A stretch of 64,000 bases of DNA from Streptomyces sp. Tu6071 (lineage in GTDB: Bacteria; Actinomycetota; Actinomycetes; Streptomycetales; Streptomycetaceae): NCBI RefSeq assembly GCF_000213055.1, contig NZ_CM001165.1, forward strand, positions 434,001 through 498,000. Direction: 5' to 3'. Shown here in pieces: positions 46,528 to 57,574 of the stretch; the stretch's first letter is position 1, and every line of letters begins with the position of its first letter. Position numbers and translations under genes: made by a program. A model generated the notes under the pieces. That model ran no database searches, was not told the DNA's origin, and was given only the letters and a program-made list of their open reading frames with translations.

Positions 46528-46654
46528 CGCCGGGGGCCGACGCGGACGCGCGGGGGTGGCGCCGTGCTCGGGGCGCCCGAGGGCAGGGGCCCCCGCTCCC
46601 CCGCTCCCCCGCTCCCCGGCGCTCTCCCCTCCCAGCCCCCTCCTGGCGTCGGCG

Positions 46655-49600
46655 TTACCCCCTCAACTCCTCCAGCCGCCCCCTCAGCGTCTCCGCGATC
46701 GTCTCCAGCGTTTCGGCCGTGAGCAGTTGGGGGTGGGTGCAGGGGAGGTCGTGGTTCTCGATCGTTCCGTGCACGTGGGGGCGCCACGCCGTGTGGTGGA
46801 GCCAGTGCTGGGGGCGCGGGGTCGCCGCCGTGAAGAAGAGGACGTTTCCCTCGAAGGGGCGGCGGTGGGTGTGGGCGCGCATCAGGCGGGCGTGGTTGGG
46901 GACGATGTCGACGATGCGCGCGAGGGTGTCGTCGGCGAGGCCCGCGAGGGGGCTGCCGCCCTGCGCCAGCGTGGCCATGACGTCCTCCTTCGTGCGTTCC
47001 GCGGTGCGTTCGATGCCCGCCATGCGGAGCACCGCCGTGAGCGCGTCGCCCTCTTCGGGGGCGGGGTTGTCGCGCCACTGCTCGGCGGGGAAGGCGTCGA
47101 GGAGGGCGAGCAGATCGACCTTCTCGCCCGCCTCCTGGAGCAGCGTCGCGACCGTGTGCGCGAGCACGCCGCCCACGGACCAGCCGAGGAGGCGGTACGG
47201 GCCGTGCGGCTGGAGCGCGCGGATCTCGCGTACGTAGTCGGCGGCCTCCTCCTCCAGGCTCACCGGGAGCGGGGCGGGCCCGTCGAGGCCGCGTGCCTGG
47301 ATGCCGTGGAGGCGCTGCCCGGGGCCGAGGAGCGTGGAGAGGGCCGCGTAGCACCAGGCGAGGCCGCCCGCGGGGTGGATCGCGAAGAGCGCGGGGCCCT
47401 CGCCGCTCGCGCGCAGGGGGAGCACCGTGGAGAGCGCGGCACGGGAGAGGGGGCCTGTGGCGGTGAGGCGGGCGGCGAGTGCGGCGGGCGTGGGGGACTC
47501 GAAGAGGCTGCCGAGTGTCGGCTCGACGCCGAGTTCGTCCCGTATCCGGCCGACGAGCCGGACCGCGAGGAGCGAGGAGCCGCCAAGGTCGAAGAAGGCG
47601 TCGTCGGGGCCCGCGTCGGGGACATCGAGGACGTCGCGGAAGAGGCGGACGAGGGTGTCCTCCTCCGGGCTCGCGGGGGCGCGCTCCGCTCCCGAGCCGG
47701 TGAAGACCGGGGCGGGGAGCGCCTTGCGGTCGAGCTTGCCCGCCGGGCCGAGCGGGAAGGCGTCGACCCGGAGCACGGCGGCGGGCACCATGTGGGCGGG
47801 CAGGGTGCGGCCGAGCGCGGTACGGAGTGCCGCCGGGTCGGCCCCGCCCGTCACGTACCCGATGAGCCGCTGGTCCCCCGGTGTGTCCTCGCGGACGAGC
47901 GCGCACGCTCCGTCGACCCCGGGCAGGGCGCTCAACGCGGCCTCGATCTCGCCGAGTTCGATGCGCTGGCCGCGCAGCTTCACCTGGTGGTCGGTGCGGC
48001 CGAGGTAGAGGATCTCGCCCTCGGGCGTCCACTGTGCGAGGTCGCCCGTGCGGTACATGCGGGTGCCGGGCGGGCCGTAGGGGTCGACGGGGAAGCGGGC
48101 GGCGGTGAGTTCGGGGCGCGCGAGGTAGCCGTTCGCCAACTGCCTTCCGGCGAGGTGCAGTTCGCCGGGCACTCCGGGCGGGCAGGGCTGTCCCGCGGCG
48201 TCGAGCACGTAGAGGCGGGTGTTCCAGACGGGGCGGCCGAGCGGGACGGGCCCCGTGTCCCCCGGCACGCACGTGTGGTGGGTGACGTCGACGGCCGCCT
48301 CGGTCGGCCCGTAGAGGTTGTGCAGGCGCGCGCCCGGCAGGACGCGCGCGAAGGTGTCGGCGGACTCGCGCGAGAGCGCTTCGCCGCTCGCGAAGACGTC
48401 CCGCAGGCTCACGCACCGCGCGGGCTCCCCCTCGGCGAGGAACGCCTGGAGCATCGACGGCACGAAGTGGCAGACGTTGACGGTGTGTTGGGTGATCAGT
48501 TCACCGATGCGGCGCGGGTCCTTGTGCGCCCCCGGTTCGGCGAGGACGAGCGTCGCGCCTTCGCGCAGCGGCCAGAAGAACTCCCACACGGACACGTCGA
48601 ACGACGAGGGCGTCTTCTGGAGCACGCGGTCGCCCGGCGCGAGCGGGTACGTGCCCTGCATCCACCGGAGCCGGTTGTCGATCGCCGCGTGGGACACGAC
48701 GACGCCCTTGGGGCGGCCCGTCGATCCCGAGGTGTACAGGACGTACGCGGGGTGGTGCCGCGTGAGGGCACGGGGCGGGTCGCACGCGGGGTACGCGCGC
48801 GTGTCGAGTGTGTCGAGCGGCAGTACGGGGACGGGGGCGTTTCGCGGCAGGCGTCCGTCCGTGTCGGTGAGCGCGCACACGGGGGTCGCGTCGGCGAGCA
48901 TGAACTCCAGCCGCTCGGCCGGGTATTCGGGGTCGAGCGGGAGGTAGGCGGCGCCGGTCTTGAGGACGGCGACGAGGGCCACGACGAGGTCCACCGAGCG
49001 CGGCAGCGAGACGGCGACGGTGGCCCCGGGAGCGGCGCCGAGGGTGGTGAGGTGGTGGGCGAGACGGTTGGCGCGCGCGGTGAGTTCCGCGTACGAGAGG
49101 ACGGTGTCGCCGAGGACGAGGGCGGGTGCGTCGGGGGTGTGGGCGGCCCGTGCCTCGATCGGGCCGATGAGGGTCGTGGGCGGGAGGGCGCGCTCGGTGG
49201 CGTTGAACTCGTCGAGGACGAGGCGCAGTTCCTCGTCGGTGGCGAGGGGGTGGTGGGCCGTGGGGGTCTCGGGGTCGCTCGTGGCGAGGCGGCGCAGGAG
49301 GGCGAGGAAGCGGTCCTGGTGGGCGGCGAGTGCCGTCTCGTCGTGGAGGGCGGGGTTGGCGTCGTGGTCGATGCGCAGTCCGCGTCCGTCGGCGCGGTCG
49401 TAGACGTGCACGCTGAGGTCGTCGACGGGCCCGGCCGAGAGGTTCTCGGCGCGGGCGGGGGCACCGGCGAAGGTCGCGCCGTAGTCGAAGGGCATGACGT
49501 TGACGAGCGGCCCGGTGAGCGCGCGGCCCGCGCCGAGCAGGCCGAGGTCGCGGCGCAGGTCCTCGTACCGGTAGCGCTGGTGGCGGCGCGCCTCGCGCAC

Positions 49601-50599
49601 CCCGGTGACGACGCGCCGCACGAGCCGCGCGAAGCTCTCCGCCGGGTCGACGCGCAGCCGCAGCGGCACGACGTTCATGACCATGCCCGGCACGCGCAGC
49701 GCCGCGGAGCCGAGCCGGCCCATGAGCGGCAGCCCGAGCACGACGTCCTCGCGCGCGGTGGTGCGCGAGACGTGGAGGGCCTGCGCGGCGAGGAGGACGT
49801 CGGGCCAGGTGGCCTTGAGCGCGCGGGCGAGGGCGTGCAGGCGTGCGGTGTCCTCGGGAGTGAGGTGCGCGGTGCGGCGCAGGAAGGTGCGCGAGGGGAG
49901 CGCGGAGCGGCCCGCGAGGAGGGGGGCCTCGGGGCGGTCGGCGAAGGCGCCCGTCCAGTAGGCGCGGTCGGTGTCCCGGTCGGGTCCCGTGCGGTACTCC
50001 TCGTCGAGCGCGAGGAGTTCGGCGAGGGTGCCGAAGGCGCGCGGTGCCGGTTCCTCCCCGGCCGCGAGCGCCGAGTACACCTCGGCGGTGCGGCGCACGA
50101 GGAGCGAGTAGCCGTACCCGTCCATGACGAGGTGGTGCACGCACTGGTACCACAGCCAGCGCTCCTCGCCGACGCGGAGCAGGGCGTGCCGGAAGAGCGG
50201 CCCGGTGACGAGGTCGAAGGGCTCGGCGAGGTCGGCGCGCAGCCGGGCGCGGGCCGCGTCCTCGCCGCCGTCGTCACGGAAGTCCCGTACGAGCAGCGGA
50301 GGTTCGACCTCGGCGGCGAGGTGCTGACGGGGGCCCTCGGGGGTCTCGGTGAAGCGCAGGCGGAGGCTGTCGGTCTCGGCGGTGACGCGGCGCAGCGCGG
50401 CGTGGAAGAGGTGCGGGTCGAGGGGGCCGTCGATCGCGAGGCACTCGGCGGTGCTCTGCGCGGGGCTGCCGGGGTCGAGGGCCTGCGCGTAGTACATGCC
50501 GGTCTGCGCGGCGGTGAGGGGGAGGCCGGTGGCGGTGGGGCCCGCGTGCGCGGCGGCGGGTGTGGCCGCGCGCGCCGTGGTGCTCGTCGTGGTGCTCAC
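46655..50599 (-). CDS. entF: EntF/DhbF-type NRPS (C-A-PCP-TE), serine-activating
   Basis: 1314 residues from GTG 50599. Condensation domain (about 25-450) with HHLVMDG (155-161); adenylation domain (about 475-965) with LYTSGSTGRPKG; carrier domain with Ser1009 in DLGGSSL; thioesterase (about 1065-1314) with Ser1141 in GWSVGG. The pocket residues Asp668, Val669, Trp672, His711, Phe736, Ser738, Leu762, Val770, Asp771 give the code DVWHFSLVD, that of EntF for L-serine. It should join 2,3-dihydroxybenzoate to serine and cyclise or release oligomers. It overlaps the carrier-protein gene by GTGA. No MbtH partner was seen in the window. Confidence 0.93.
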   Translation of the reverse strand: MSTTTSTTARAATPAAAHAGPTATGLPLTAAQTGMYYAQALDPGSPAQSTAECLAIDGPLDPHLFHAALRRVTAETDSLRLRFTETPEGPRQHLAAEVEPPLLVRDFRDDGGEDAARARLRADLAEPFDLVTGPLFRHALLRVGEERWLWYQCVHHLVMDGYGYSLLVRRTAEVYSALAAGEEPAPRAFGTLAELLALDEEYRTGPDRDTDRAYWTGAFADRPEAPLLAGRSALPSRTFLRRTAHLTPEDTARLHALARALKATWPDVLLAAQALHVSRTTAREDVVLGLPLMGRLGSAALRVPGMVMNVVPLRLRVDPAESFARLVRRVVTGVREARRHQRYRYEDLRRDLGLLGAGRALTGPLVNVMPFDYGATFAGAPARAENLSAGPVDDLSVHVYDRADGRGLRIDHDANPALHDETALAAHQDRFLALLRRLATSDPETPTAHHPLATDEELRLVLDEFNATERALPPTTLIGPIEARAAHTPDAPALVLGDTVLSYAELTARANRLAHHLTTLGAAPGATVAVSLPRSVDLVVALVAVLKTGAAYLPLDPEYPAERLEFMLADATPVCALTDTDGRLPRNAPVPVLPLDTLDTRAYPACDPPRALTRHHPAYVLYTSGSTGRPKGVVVSHAAIDNRLRWMQGTYPLAPGDRVLQKTPSSFDVSVWEFFWPLREGATLVLAEPGAHKDPRRIGELITQHTVNVCHFVPSMLQAFLAEGEPARCVSLRDVFASGEALSRESADTFARVLPGARLHNLYGPTEAAVDVTHHTCVPGDTGPVPLGRPVWNTRLYVLDAAGQPCPPGVPGELHLAGRQLANGYLARPELTAARFPVDPYGPPGTRMYRTGDLAQWTPEGEILYLGRTDHQVKLRGQRIELGEIEAALSALPGVDGACALVREDTPGDQRLIGYVTGGADPAALRTALGRTLPAHMVPAAVLRVDAFPLGPAGKLDRKALPAPVFTGSGAERAPASPEEDTLVRLFRDVLDVPDAGPDDAFFDLGGSSLLAVRLVGRIRDELGVEPTLGSLFESPTPAALAARLTATGPLSRAALSTVLPLRASGEGPALFAIHPAGGLAWCYAALSTLLGPGQRLHGIQARGLDGPAPLPVSLEEEAADYVREIRALQPHGPYRLLGWSVGGVLAHTVATLLQEAGEKVDLLALLDAFPAEQWRDNPAPEEGDALTAVLRMAGIERTAERTKEDVMATLAQGGSPLAGLADDTLARIVDIVPNHARLMRAHTHRRPFEGNVLFFTAATPRPQHWLHHTAWRPHVHGTIENHDLPCTHPQLLTAETLETIAETLRGRLEELRG

Positions 50600-50832
50600 T
50601 TCGCCCCCAGGAGGCCGGTCCAGGCGGTGATGACGGGGTCCTCCGCGAGGTCGGCGAAGCCCGCTTCGACGCCGTGCTCGCGGCGCCAGCCCTCCAGGAG
50701 GCTCATGAGGCGCACGGAGTCGAGCCCGTGGTCGAGGAGGTTCTCGTCGAGGGGGACGTCGGCCGGGTCCTCGCCGAGCGCGTCGGCGACGTCGGCGCGG
50801 ATCAGTTCGGGGGTGAGGGTGGGGTGCGGCAT
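50596..50832 (-). CDS. Free-standing aryl carrier protein (C-terminal half of EntB/DhbB)
   Basis: 78 residues. An acyl-carrier-fold protein with the phosphopantetheine Ser in LLDHGLDSVRLMSLLE, matching the EntB aryl carrier signature (GLDSVR). In enterobactin and bacillibactin systems this domain is normally fused behind the isochorismatase; here it is a separate gene sharing one base with the isochorismatase stop (TGATG). It receives 2,3-dihydroxybenzoate from EntE and presents it to the NRPS condensation domain. Confidence 0.9.
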   Translation of the reverse strand: MPHPTLTPELIRADVADALGEDPADVPLDENLLDHGLDSVRLMSLLEGWRREHGVEAGFADLAEDPVITAWTGLLGAK

Positions 50833-51464
50833 CAGAATTCCTTCAGCAGGTCGGCGGTGGGGGCGACGCGGGCGCAGCGGCCCGCCGCCCAGCGCAGCGC
50901 CATGTCGTGGTCCTCGCGCGAGAAGTCGGCGACCGCGTCGGCCGCGACGAAGGCGCGCAGGTCCCTGGACCAGGCGTCGGCGGCTGTCATGAGGACGCCG
51001 ATGTGGGCGTAGACACCGGTGACGACGAGCTGGTCGCGCCCGGCGGCGCGCAGCTGTTCCTCCAGGTCGGTACGGGCGAAGGCGCTGTACTTCCACTTGG
51101 TGAGCCGGATGTCGTCCCCGGCGGGGGCGACGCGCTCGGGACTGCCGTGCGCGGCGGGGTCGGCGGGGACGCCGGGGCCCCAGAAGTCGAGCTGGAGTCC
51201 GCGCTGTGCGGGGGTCTGGCCACCGCGCTGGGCGGTGTGGATCACGGGCATCCCGGCGGCGCGGGCGGCCTCGATGAGGCGGGCCGTGCGGTCGATGAGG
51301 CCGGTGAGGGGCTCGGTGCCCGGGGGGAAGCAGCGCAGGAAGTGGTGTTGCAGGTCGTGGACGAGGAGGGCGGCGCGGGAGGGGTCGAGCAGCCAGTCGA
51401 CCCGGTTGGCGGGCAGCTCGGCGGGGGTGGGGTGGGGGTAGGTGACGGCGGTGGGGAGGGGCAT
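50832..51464 (-). CDS. Isochorismatase (N-terminal half of EntB/DhbB only)
   Basis: 210 residues. It hydrolyses isochorismate to 2,3-dihydro-2,3-dihydroxybenzoate. Family features: LLDPSRAALLVHDLQHHFL with the catalytic Asp, TKWKYSAFARTDLEEQLRA and the catalytic Cys position replaced as in EntB types (VTGVYAHIGVL, where Gly-Val-Tyr-Ala-His precedes the helix). The protein ends at LLKEF just where EntB continues into its carrier domain. It lies 78 nt after entE. Confidence 0.92.
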   Translation of the reverse strand: MPLPTAVTYPHPTPAELPANRVDWLLDPSRAALLVHDLQHHFLRCFPPGTEPLTGLIDRTARLIEAARAAGMPVIHTAQRGGQTPAQRGLQLDFWGPGVPADPAAHGSPERVAPAGDDIRLTKWKYSAFARTDLEEQLRAAGRDQLVVTGVYAHIGVLMTAADAWSRDLRAFVAADAVADFSREDHDMALRWAAGRCARVAPTADLLKEF

Positions 51465-51542
51465 GGGGGGCCTTTCGGGTGGGGGGTGCGTGGTGCGGGA
51501 GACTGGTATGGGGGTCGCCCCCCCCGGGCGGGAGGGGGCCGT

Positions 51543-53218
<1,676 letters not shown>

Positions 53219-53222
<4 letters not shown>

Positions 53223-54427
53223 AGGGCGGCTCCGACGGCGTCGAGGAAGGTACGGAACTTGGCGGCGGTCTCGGCGGCCTCGGCCTCGCCCGTCGAGGCG
53301 GCGACGACTCCGGCGCCCGCGAAGAGGCGCAGGGTGTCGCCCTCGGCCTCGGCGCAGCGCAGCGTCACGACCCACTCGCCGTCCCCGTCCGCGTCCTGCC
53401 AGCCGACCATGCCGGTGTAGGCGCCGCGGTCGAAGGGCTCGCTGGCCGCGATGACCCGGCGGGCGGTCGCGGTGGGGGTCCCGCACACGGCGGGGGTGGG
53501 GTGGAGGGCCTGGGCGAGGTCGAGCGCGGTCGTCGCGGGGGACGCGAGGTCGCCGGTGACGGTCGTCGAGAGGTGCCACATCGTGGCGGTGCGGACGAGG
53601 GTGGGGCGCGGGGGCACCTCGATGCGCGCGCAGTACGGGGCGAGTGCCGCGCGTACGGCGTCGACGACGACGGCGTGTTCGTGGAGGTCCTTCGCCGAGT
53701 CGAGGAGTGCGGCGGCGGCGCGCACGTCCTCGGCGAGGTCCGTGCCGCGCGGGGCCGAGCCGGCGAGGGGGTTGGCGACGAGGCGGCCGTCCTGGCGGGC
53801 GACGAGGAGTTCGGGGCTCGCGCCGAGGAGCGTGCGGCCGGGGGCGCTGGGCACGGCGAAGGCGTAGCCGCCGGGGTCGCGGCGGGCGAGGCGGCCGAGC
53901 ATGAGGGGCAGTCCGGGGGCGGTGCGCCCGGTGAGTTCGAGGGTGCGGGCGAGGACGACCTTCGCGAACTCGCCCGCGCGCAGCCGCTCGACGGCCGCGT
54001 CGACGGCGCGGGCGTACGCGTCGGCGGAGGGTACCTCGCGCAGCTTCCAGCCGCCGGGCGCGGCCGGTGCGGGGGGTGCGAGCGCGGTGAGCGGGTCGTG
54101 GCGCAGGGCGGGTCCCCGGCGCAGCCGGGCGGGGACGGCGAGGGCGGGCGGGGCGTCGGGCAGGAAGGGGAGGCAGCCGAGGACGACGGGGGCGGGGTCT
54201 CCGGCGGTACGGCGCGCGTCGAGGGCGCGGCGGACGCGCTCGCCGAGGGGGACGGCCGGTTCGTGGGGTATCTCGGCGGCGGTTCCCGAGCCGAGCAGGG
54301 TGCGTCCGGGCGTGGCGAGGAAGCGGTCGCCGGGGCGGTAGGCGTCGAGCAGCGCGGTCGCGCCGCCGGGGGTGACGGCGGGGGGTTCCGGGGCGCGGGT
54401 GAGGGGTTCGCGCACGGGGACGGTCAT
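53219..54427 (-). CDS. entC: Isochorismate synthase
   Basis: 402 residues. It isomerises chorismate to isochorismate. The chorismate-binding domain (about 150-400) has [18 protein letters not shown] with the catalytic Lys, [14 protein letters not shown] [40 protein letters not shown] and the final [21 protein letters not shown]. The N-terminal 145 residues are Pro/Ala-rich and poorly conserved. It starts 138 nt after entA, with AGGAGG upstream, the only sizeable gap in the operon; that gap (54428-54565) shows no gene. Confidence 0.94.
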
Positions 54428-54565
54428 GGGGGCCTCCTGGGGATGGGGGTGCCGTGGGGGACGGATCGCGTGCGTCGCGCACGAGGTCGGGTGGCTCGCA
54501 GGCGACGGACGGCTCACGCGCGGGGTCGTGGCCCGGGCGTGCGGGGCGGCTCTCGGGCGCGTGGC

Positions 54566-55354
54566 TCACGCGCGCAAGGTCGCGCCTCCGTCGACGTACA
54601 GGTCGTGCATCGTGATGTGGCGTGCGCGGTCGGAGGCGAGGAAGGTGACGGCGTCCGCGATGTCTGCGGGCTCGGCGATGCGGCCGAGGGGGATGCCGGT
54701 GCGGAACGTGGCGGGGTCGCCCTCGACGACGCGGCGGGCGCCGGCCTCCTGGTCCTCGCCCCACATGGCGCGCTGCATCGCGGTGAGTGTGGAGCCGGGT
54801 GAGACGGTGTTGCAGCGGATGCCGTGGGGGGCGAGTTCGAGGCCGAGGCATTTCGTGTACATCACGGTCGCGGCCTTCGAGGCGGCGTAGGCGGCCATCC
54901 CGGCGCGTGGGACGCCGGCGGCGTTGGACGCGACGGTGACGAGGGCGCCGCGCCCGCGCGGGGTCATGCGGCGCGCGGCGGCGCGGGTGACGTGGAAGAC
55001 GCCGCTCGTGTTGACGGCGAGGCTCGCGGACCAGTCGGCGTCGGTGAGTTCGGTGACGGGGCTCGTGCGCAGGATGCCGGCGACGCAGGCGACGACGTCG
55101 AGCGGTCCGAGGGTGTCCTCGGCGGTCGCGACCGCCGTTTCGACGGCCGCCGGGTCGGTGACGTCGAGCGGGTGCGCGGTGATGGCGCCCGGTCGGCGGG
55201 CGGCGAGGGCGCGGAGCCCGTCCGCGTCGGCGTCCGTGGCGAAGACGCGCGCGCCCTCCCGTACGAAGGCGGCGACGACCGAGGCGCCGATGCCGTGCGC
55301 CGCTCCGGTGACGAAGACGGCCCGTCCTGCGAACTCTCCTTCTGCCGGGTTCAC
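54566..55354 (-). CDS. entA: 2,3-dihydro-2,3-dihydroxybenzoate dehydrogenase
   Basis: 262 residues from GTG 55354. A short-chain dehydrogenase: [13 protein letters not shown] nucleotide motif, [16 protein letters not shown], catalytic Ser in [11 protein letters not shown] and Tyr-x3-Lys in [25 protein letters not shown] is typical of EntA/DhbA. It forms 2,3-dihydroxybenzoate. It overlaps the binding-protein gene by GTGA. Confidence 0.94.
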   Translation of the reverse strand: MNPAEGEFAGRAVFVTGAAHGIGASVVAAFVREGARVFATDADADGLRALAARRPGAITAHPLDVTDPAAVETAVATAEDTLGPLDVVACVAGILRTSPVTELTDADWSASLAVNTSGVFHVTRAAARRMTPRGRGALVTVASNAAGVPRAGMAAYAASKAATVMYTKCLGLELAPHGIRCNTVSPGSTLTAMQRAMWGEDQEAGARRVVEGDPATFRTGIPLGRIAEPADIADAVTFLASDRARHITMHDLYVDGGATLRA

Positions 55355-56340
55355 TTGGCCATCGCCTCCCGGATGTCGGTGAGGACGGATTCGGCGGCAC
55401 GGGCGCCGCCGAGGCTGGTCCACATGGAGCCGTCGATGACGGTCGCGTGCTTCTCCTTGACCGCCTTGAGGCCCCGGTAGGCGGGTTCGGCCTGGAGTTG
55501 CCGGAGCAGTCCGGACTCGCTCGTGGCGTCGAGGGTGCCGATGAAGAGCCAGTCGCCGTCGATCTCCTTGAGGTTCTCGTTGCTGATCGGCGTCGAGTGG
55601 CCCTCGCCGCGCTTCGCCTGGATGCCGGGACGGGTGAAGCCGAGGTCCTTCAGGACGTCGGAGACGAAGACGCCCTGCTGCATGACGGCGGTGCCCTTGG
55701 CGGAGTAGCGGGCGACGGAGACCTCGCTGCCGGCGCGGGCGCCGAGGTCCTTCTTGAGCGCGGTGACCTTCTCGTCGTACCCGGAGAGGAACTTCTCCGC
55801 CTCGTTGCTCCTGCCGAGGGCCTTGCCGGTGAGGGTGAGCGAGGACTTCCAGTCCTTGTCGTTCCCGATCGTGACGAGGGTGGGGGCGACCTTCCTGAGC
55901 TGGGCGAGGACTTGGGTGTCGGCGAGCTGCCCGGCGAGGATCACGTCCGGCTCGGCGGCGACGACCTTCTCGATGTCGGGGCCCGTCACGGTGCCGACGA
56001 GGGGGATCTTGGCGGCCTTGTCGGCGAGGTAGCCGGGGGCGCCCTTCTGGCCGCGCGCGGCGGTGAGGCCGACCGGTTCGACGCCGAGGGTGAGCGCGGA
56101 GTCGAGGTCCATCTCGCTGAGCACGACGACGCGTCGCGGGTGCGCGGGCACCTTCACGGCCGTGCCGGTCGCGTCGGTGATGCTGACGGTGCTCGTGTCC
56201 GCTTTCGCCGTACCGGCCGCGTCGGAGGAGTCGTCGCCCGCGCAGGCGGTCGCGGTCAGCAGCCCCGCCCCGGCGAGCAGCGCCGCGAGGAGGGTCGTGC
56301 GGCGGGCGGAGGGGCGAGGGGCGAGCGGGTGGTGTGGCAT
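55351..56340 (-). CDS. Ferric siderophore-binding lipoprotein (FepB type)
   Basis: 329 residues. Lipoprotein signal ending TATAC (Cys33). The class III periplasmic-binding fold ([53 protein letters not shown]; a long linking helix; [20 protein letters not shown]). It captures the ferric catecholate at the cell surface for the divergent permeases. It is first in the minus-strand biosynthetic operon, and an iron box at 56480-56498 lies in its divergent control region. Confidence 0.92.
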   Translation of the reverse strand: MPHHPLAPRPSARRTTLLAALLAGAGLLTATACAGDDSSDAAGTAKADTSTVSITDATGTAVKVPAHPRRVVVLSEMDLDSALTLGVEPVGLTAARGQKGAPGYLADKAAKIPLVGTVTGPDIEKVVAAEPDVILAGQLADTQVLAQLRKVAPTLVTIGNDKDWKSSLTLTGKALGRSNEAEKFLSGYDEKVTALKKDLGARAGSEVSVARYSAKGTAVMQQGVFVSDVLKDLGFTRPGIQAKRGEGHSTPISNENLKEIDGDWLFIGTLDATSESGLLRQLQAEPAYRGLKAVKEKHATVIDGSMWTSLGGARAAESVLTDIREAMAK

Positions 56341-56479
56341 GGGGCGAGATCTCCGTGGGAGGGGGACGGGGGAGGCTCCGCCGCGGGGACGTGGGGGCGC
56401 TGGACGCCGTTTTCCCTGCGTACGGGGGGTTTTCGGGCAGCGAGCGGCCCGCCGCGCCGCCCACCGGACGGCGCGTTAC

Positions 56480-56498
56480 TTAGGTTAGGCTAACCTCA
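56480..56498. promoter_or_regulatory. Iron box overlapping the FecCD permease start codon
   Basis: TTAGGTTAGGCTAACCTCA matches the iron-box consensus at 18 of 19 positions. Its last base is the A of the permease ATG at 56498. It lies 140 nt before the binding-protein start on the other side, so one site may control both transcripts. Confidence 0.9.
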
Positions 56499-57574
56499 TG
56501 TTCATTACGCAAGGGCGTCCGGCTCCCCCCAGTCGGCGCACCGCGCCGCTCCTGGGCCGCGCGCCGGTGGTGTGGTGGAGCGCGGCGGGGCTTCTCCTCC
56601 TCGTGCTCGCGCTCGGACTGCTGTCGCTCCTGTTCGGCACGGGCTCGACGGGCCCGGGACGCGCGTGGGACTACCTCACGGGCGACCCGGCGGCGCGCGC
56701 CGACGCGCAGGTGCGGCTCGCCGTGCACGACGTACGGCTGCCGCGCACCCTCGCGGCGCTCGTCGTCGGGTGCTGCCTCGGCGTCTCGGGGTGTCTGCTC
56801 CAGGCCGCGACGCGCAATCCGCTCGCCGAGACGGGCCTTCTCGGCGTCAACTCCGGTGCGGCCTTCGCCGTCGTGCTCGGTCTCACGTGGGGCGGGGTCG
56901 GTTCGGCGGGCGGGCTCATGGTGTGCGCGCTGCTCGGGGGCACGGTGGCGAGCGCGATCGTGCTGCTGCTCGCGGCGAGCGGACGCACATCGGGCTCGCC
57001 GCTGCGGCTCGTGCTCACCGGTTCGGCGCTCGGCGCGACGTTCCACGGGCTCACCGCGTACGTGCTCCTCGGCACGCAGTCGACGTTCGACACGTACCGC
57101 TACTGGACGATCGGCTCGCTCGCCGGGGTGCGGCTCGGCGACCTCGTGCTGCTGGCCCCGCTCGCCGCGCTCGGTCTCGCGGGCGCCCTGCTGTGCGCGC
57201 GACCGCTCTCGGCGCTCGGGCTCGGTGACGACGCGGCCCGCGCGCTCGGGCACGACCCGGGGCGGGTACGGCTCGCGGTCGCCGCCGCGGTCTCGCTCCT
57301 CACCGGCTGCGCGGTGGCCCTCGCGGGCCCGATCGCCTTCCTCGGCCTCCTCGCCCCGTACGCGGCACGCGCCCTGACGGGTCCCCGGCTCGCGGCGCAA
57401 CTCGTCCTGTCGGCCCTCTTCGCGGTGAACGTGCTGCTCTTCGCCGACCTCCTCGCCCGCCTGGTGATCCGCCCCTGGGAGACCCCGGTGAGCGTGCTCC
57501 TCGCCTTCGTCGGCGGCCCGCTGCTCGTCTGGATCGCGCGCTCGCCGCGCCTGTCCACGGCGGGGGCGGCATGA
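56498..57574 (+). CDS. FecCD-type ferric siderophore permease (FepD-like)
   Basis: 358 residues and about nine or ten membrane spans. Family segments DVRLPRTLAALVVGCCLGVSG, RNPLAETGLLGVNSGAAFAVV and the ATPase-coupling region GDDAARALGHDPGRVR are clear, with GPIAFLGLLAPYAARALTG near the end. There is no room for a ribosome site, since the iron box abuts the ATG; a leaderless or very short-leader message is implied unless a later start is used. It overlaps the second permease by ATGA. Confidence 0.92.
   Translation: MFITQGRPAPPSRRTAPLLGRAPVVWWSAAGLLLLVLALGLLSLLFGTGSTGPGRAWDYLTGDPAARADAQVRLAVHDVRLPRTLAALVVGCCLGVSGCLLQAATRNPLAETGLLGVNSGAAFAVVLGLTWGGVGSAGGLMVCALLGGTVASAIVLLLAASGRTSGSPLRLVLTGSALGATFHGLTAYVLLGTQSTFDTYRYWTIGSLAGVRLGDLVLLAPLAALGLAGALLCARPLSALGLGDDAARALGHDPGRVRLAVAAAVSLLTGCAVALAGPIAFLGLLAPYAARALTGPRLAAQLVLSALFAVNVLLFADLLARLVIRPWETPVSVLLAFVGGPLLVWIARSPRLSTAGAA

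Noticed and set aside
46439..50992. Open frame of about 1500 codons on the plus strand opposite the NRPS gene
   Set aside because: Low-complexity antisense product; the minus strand encodes intact C, A, carrier and TE domains.
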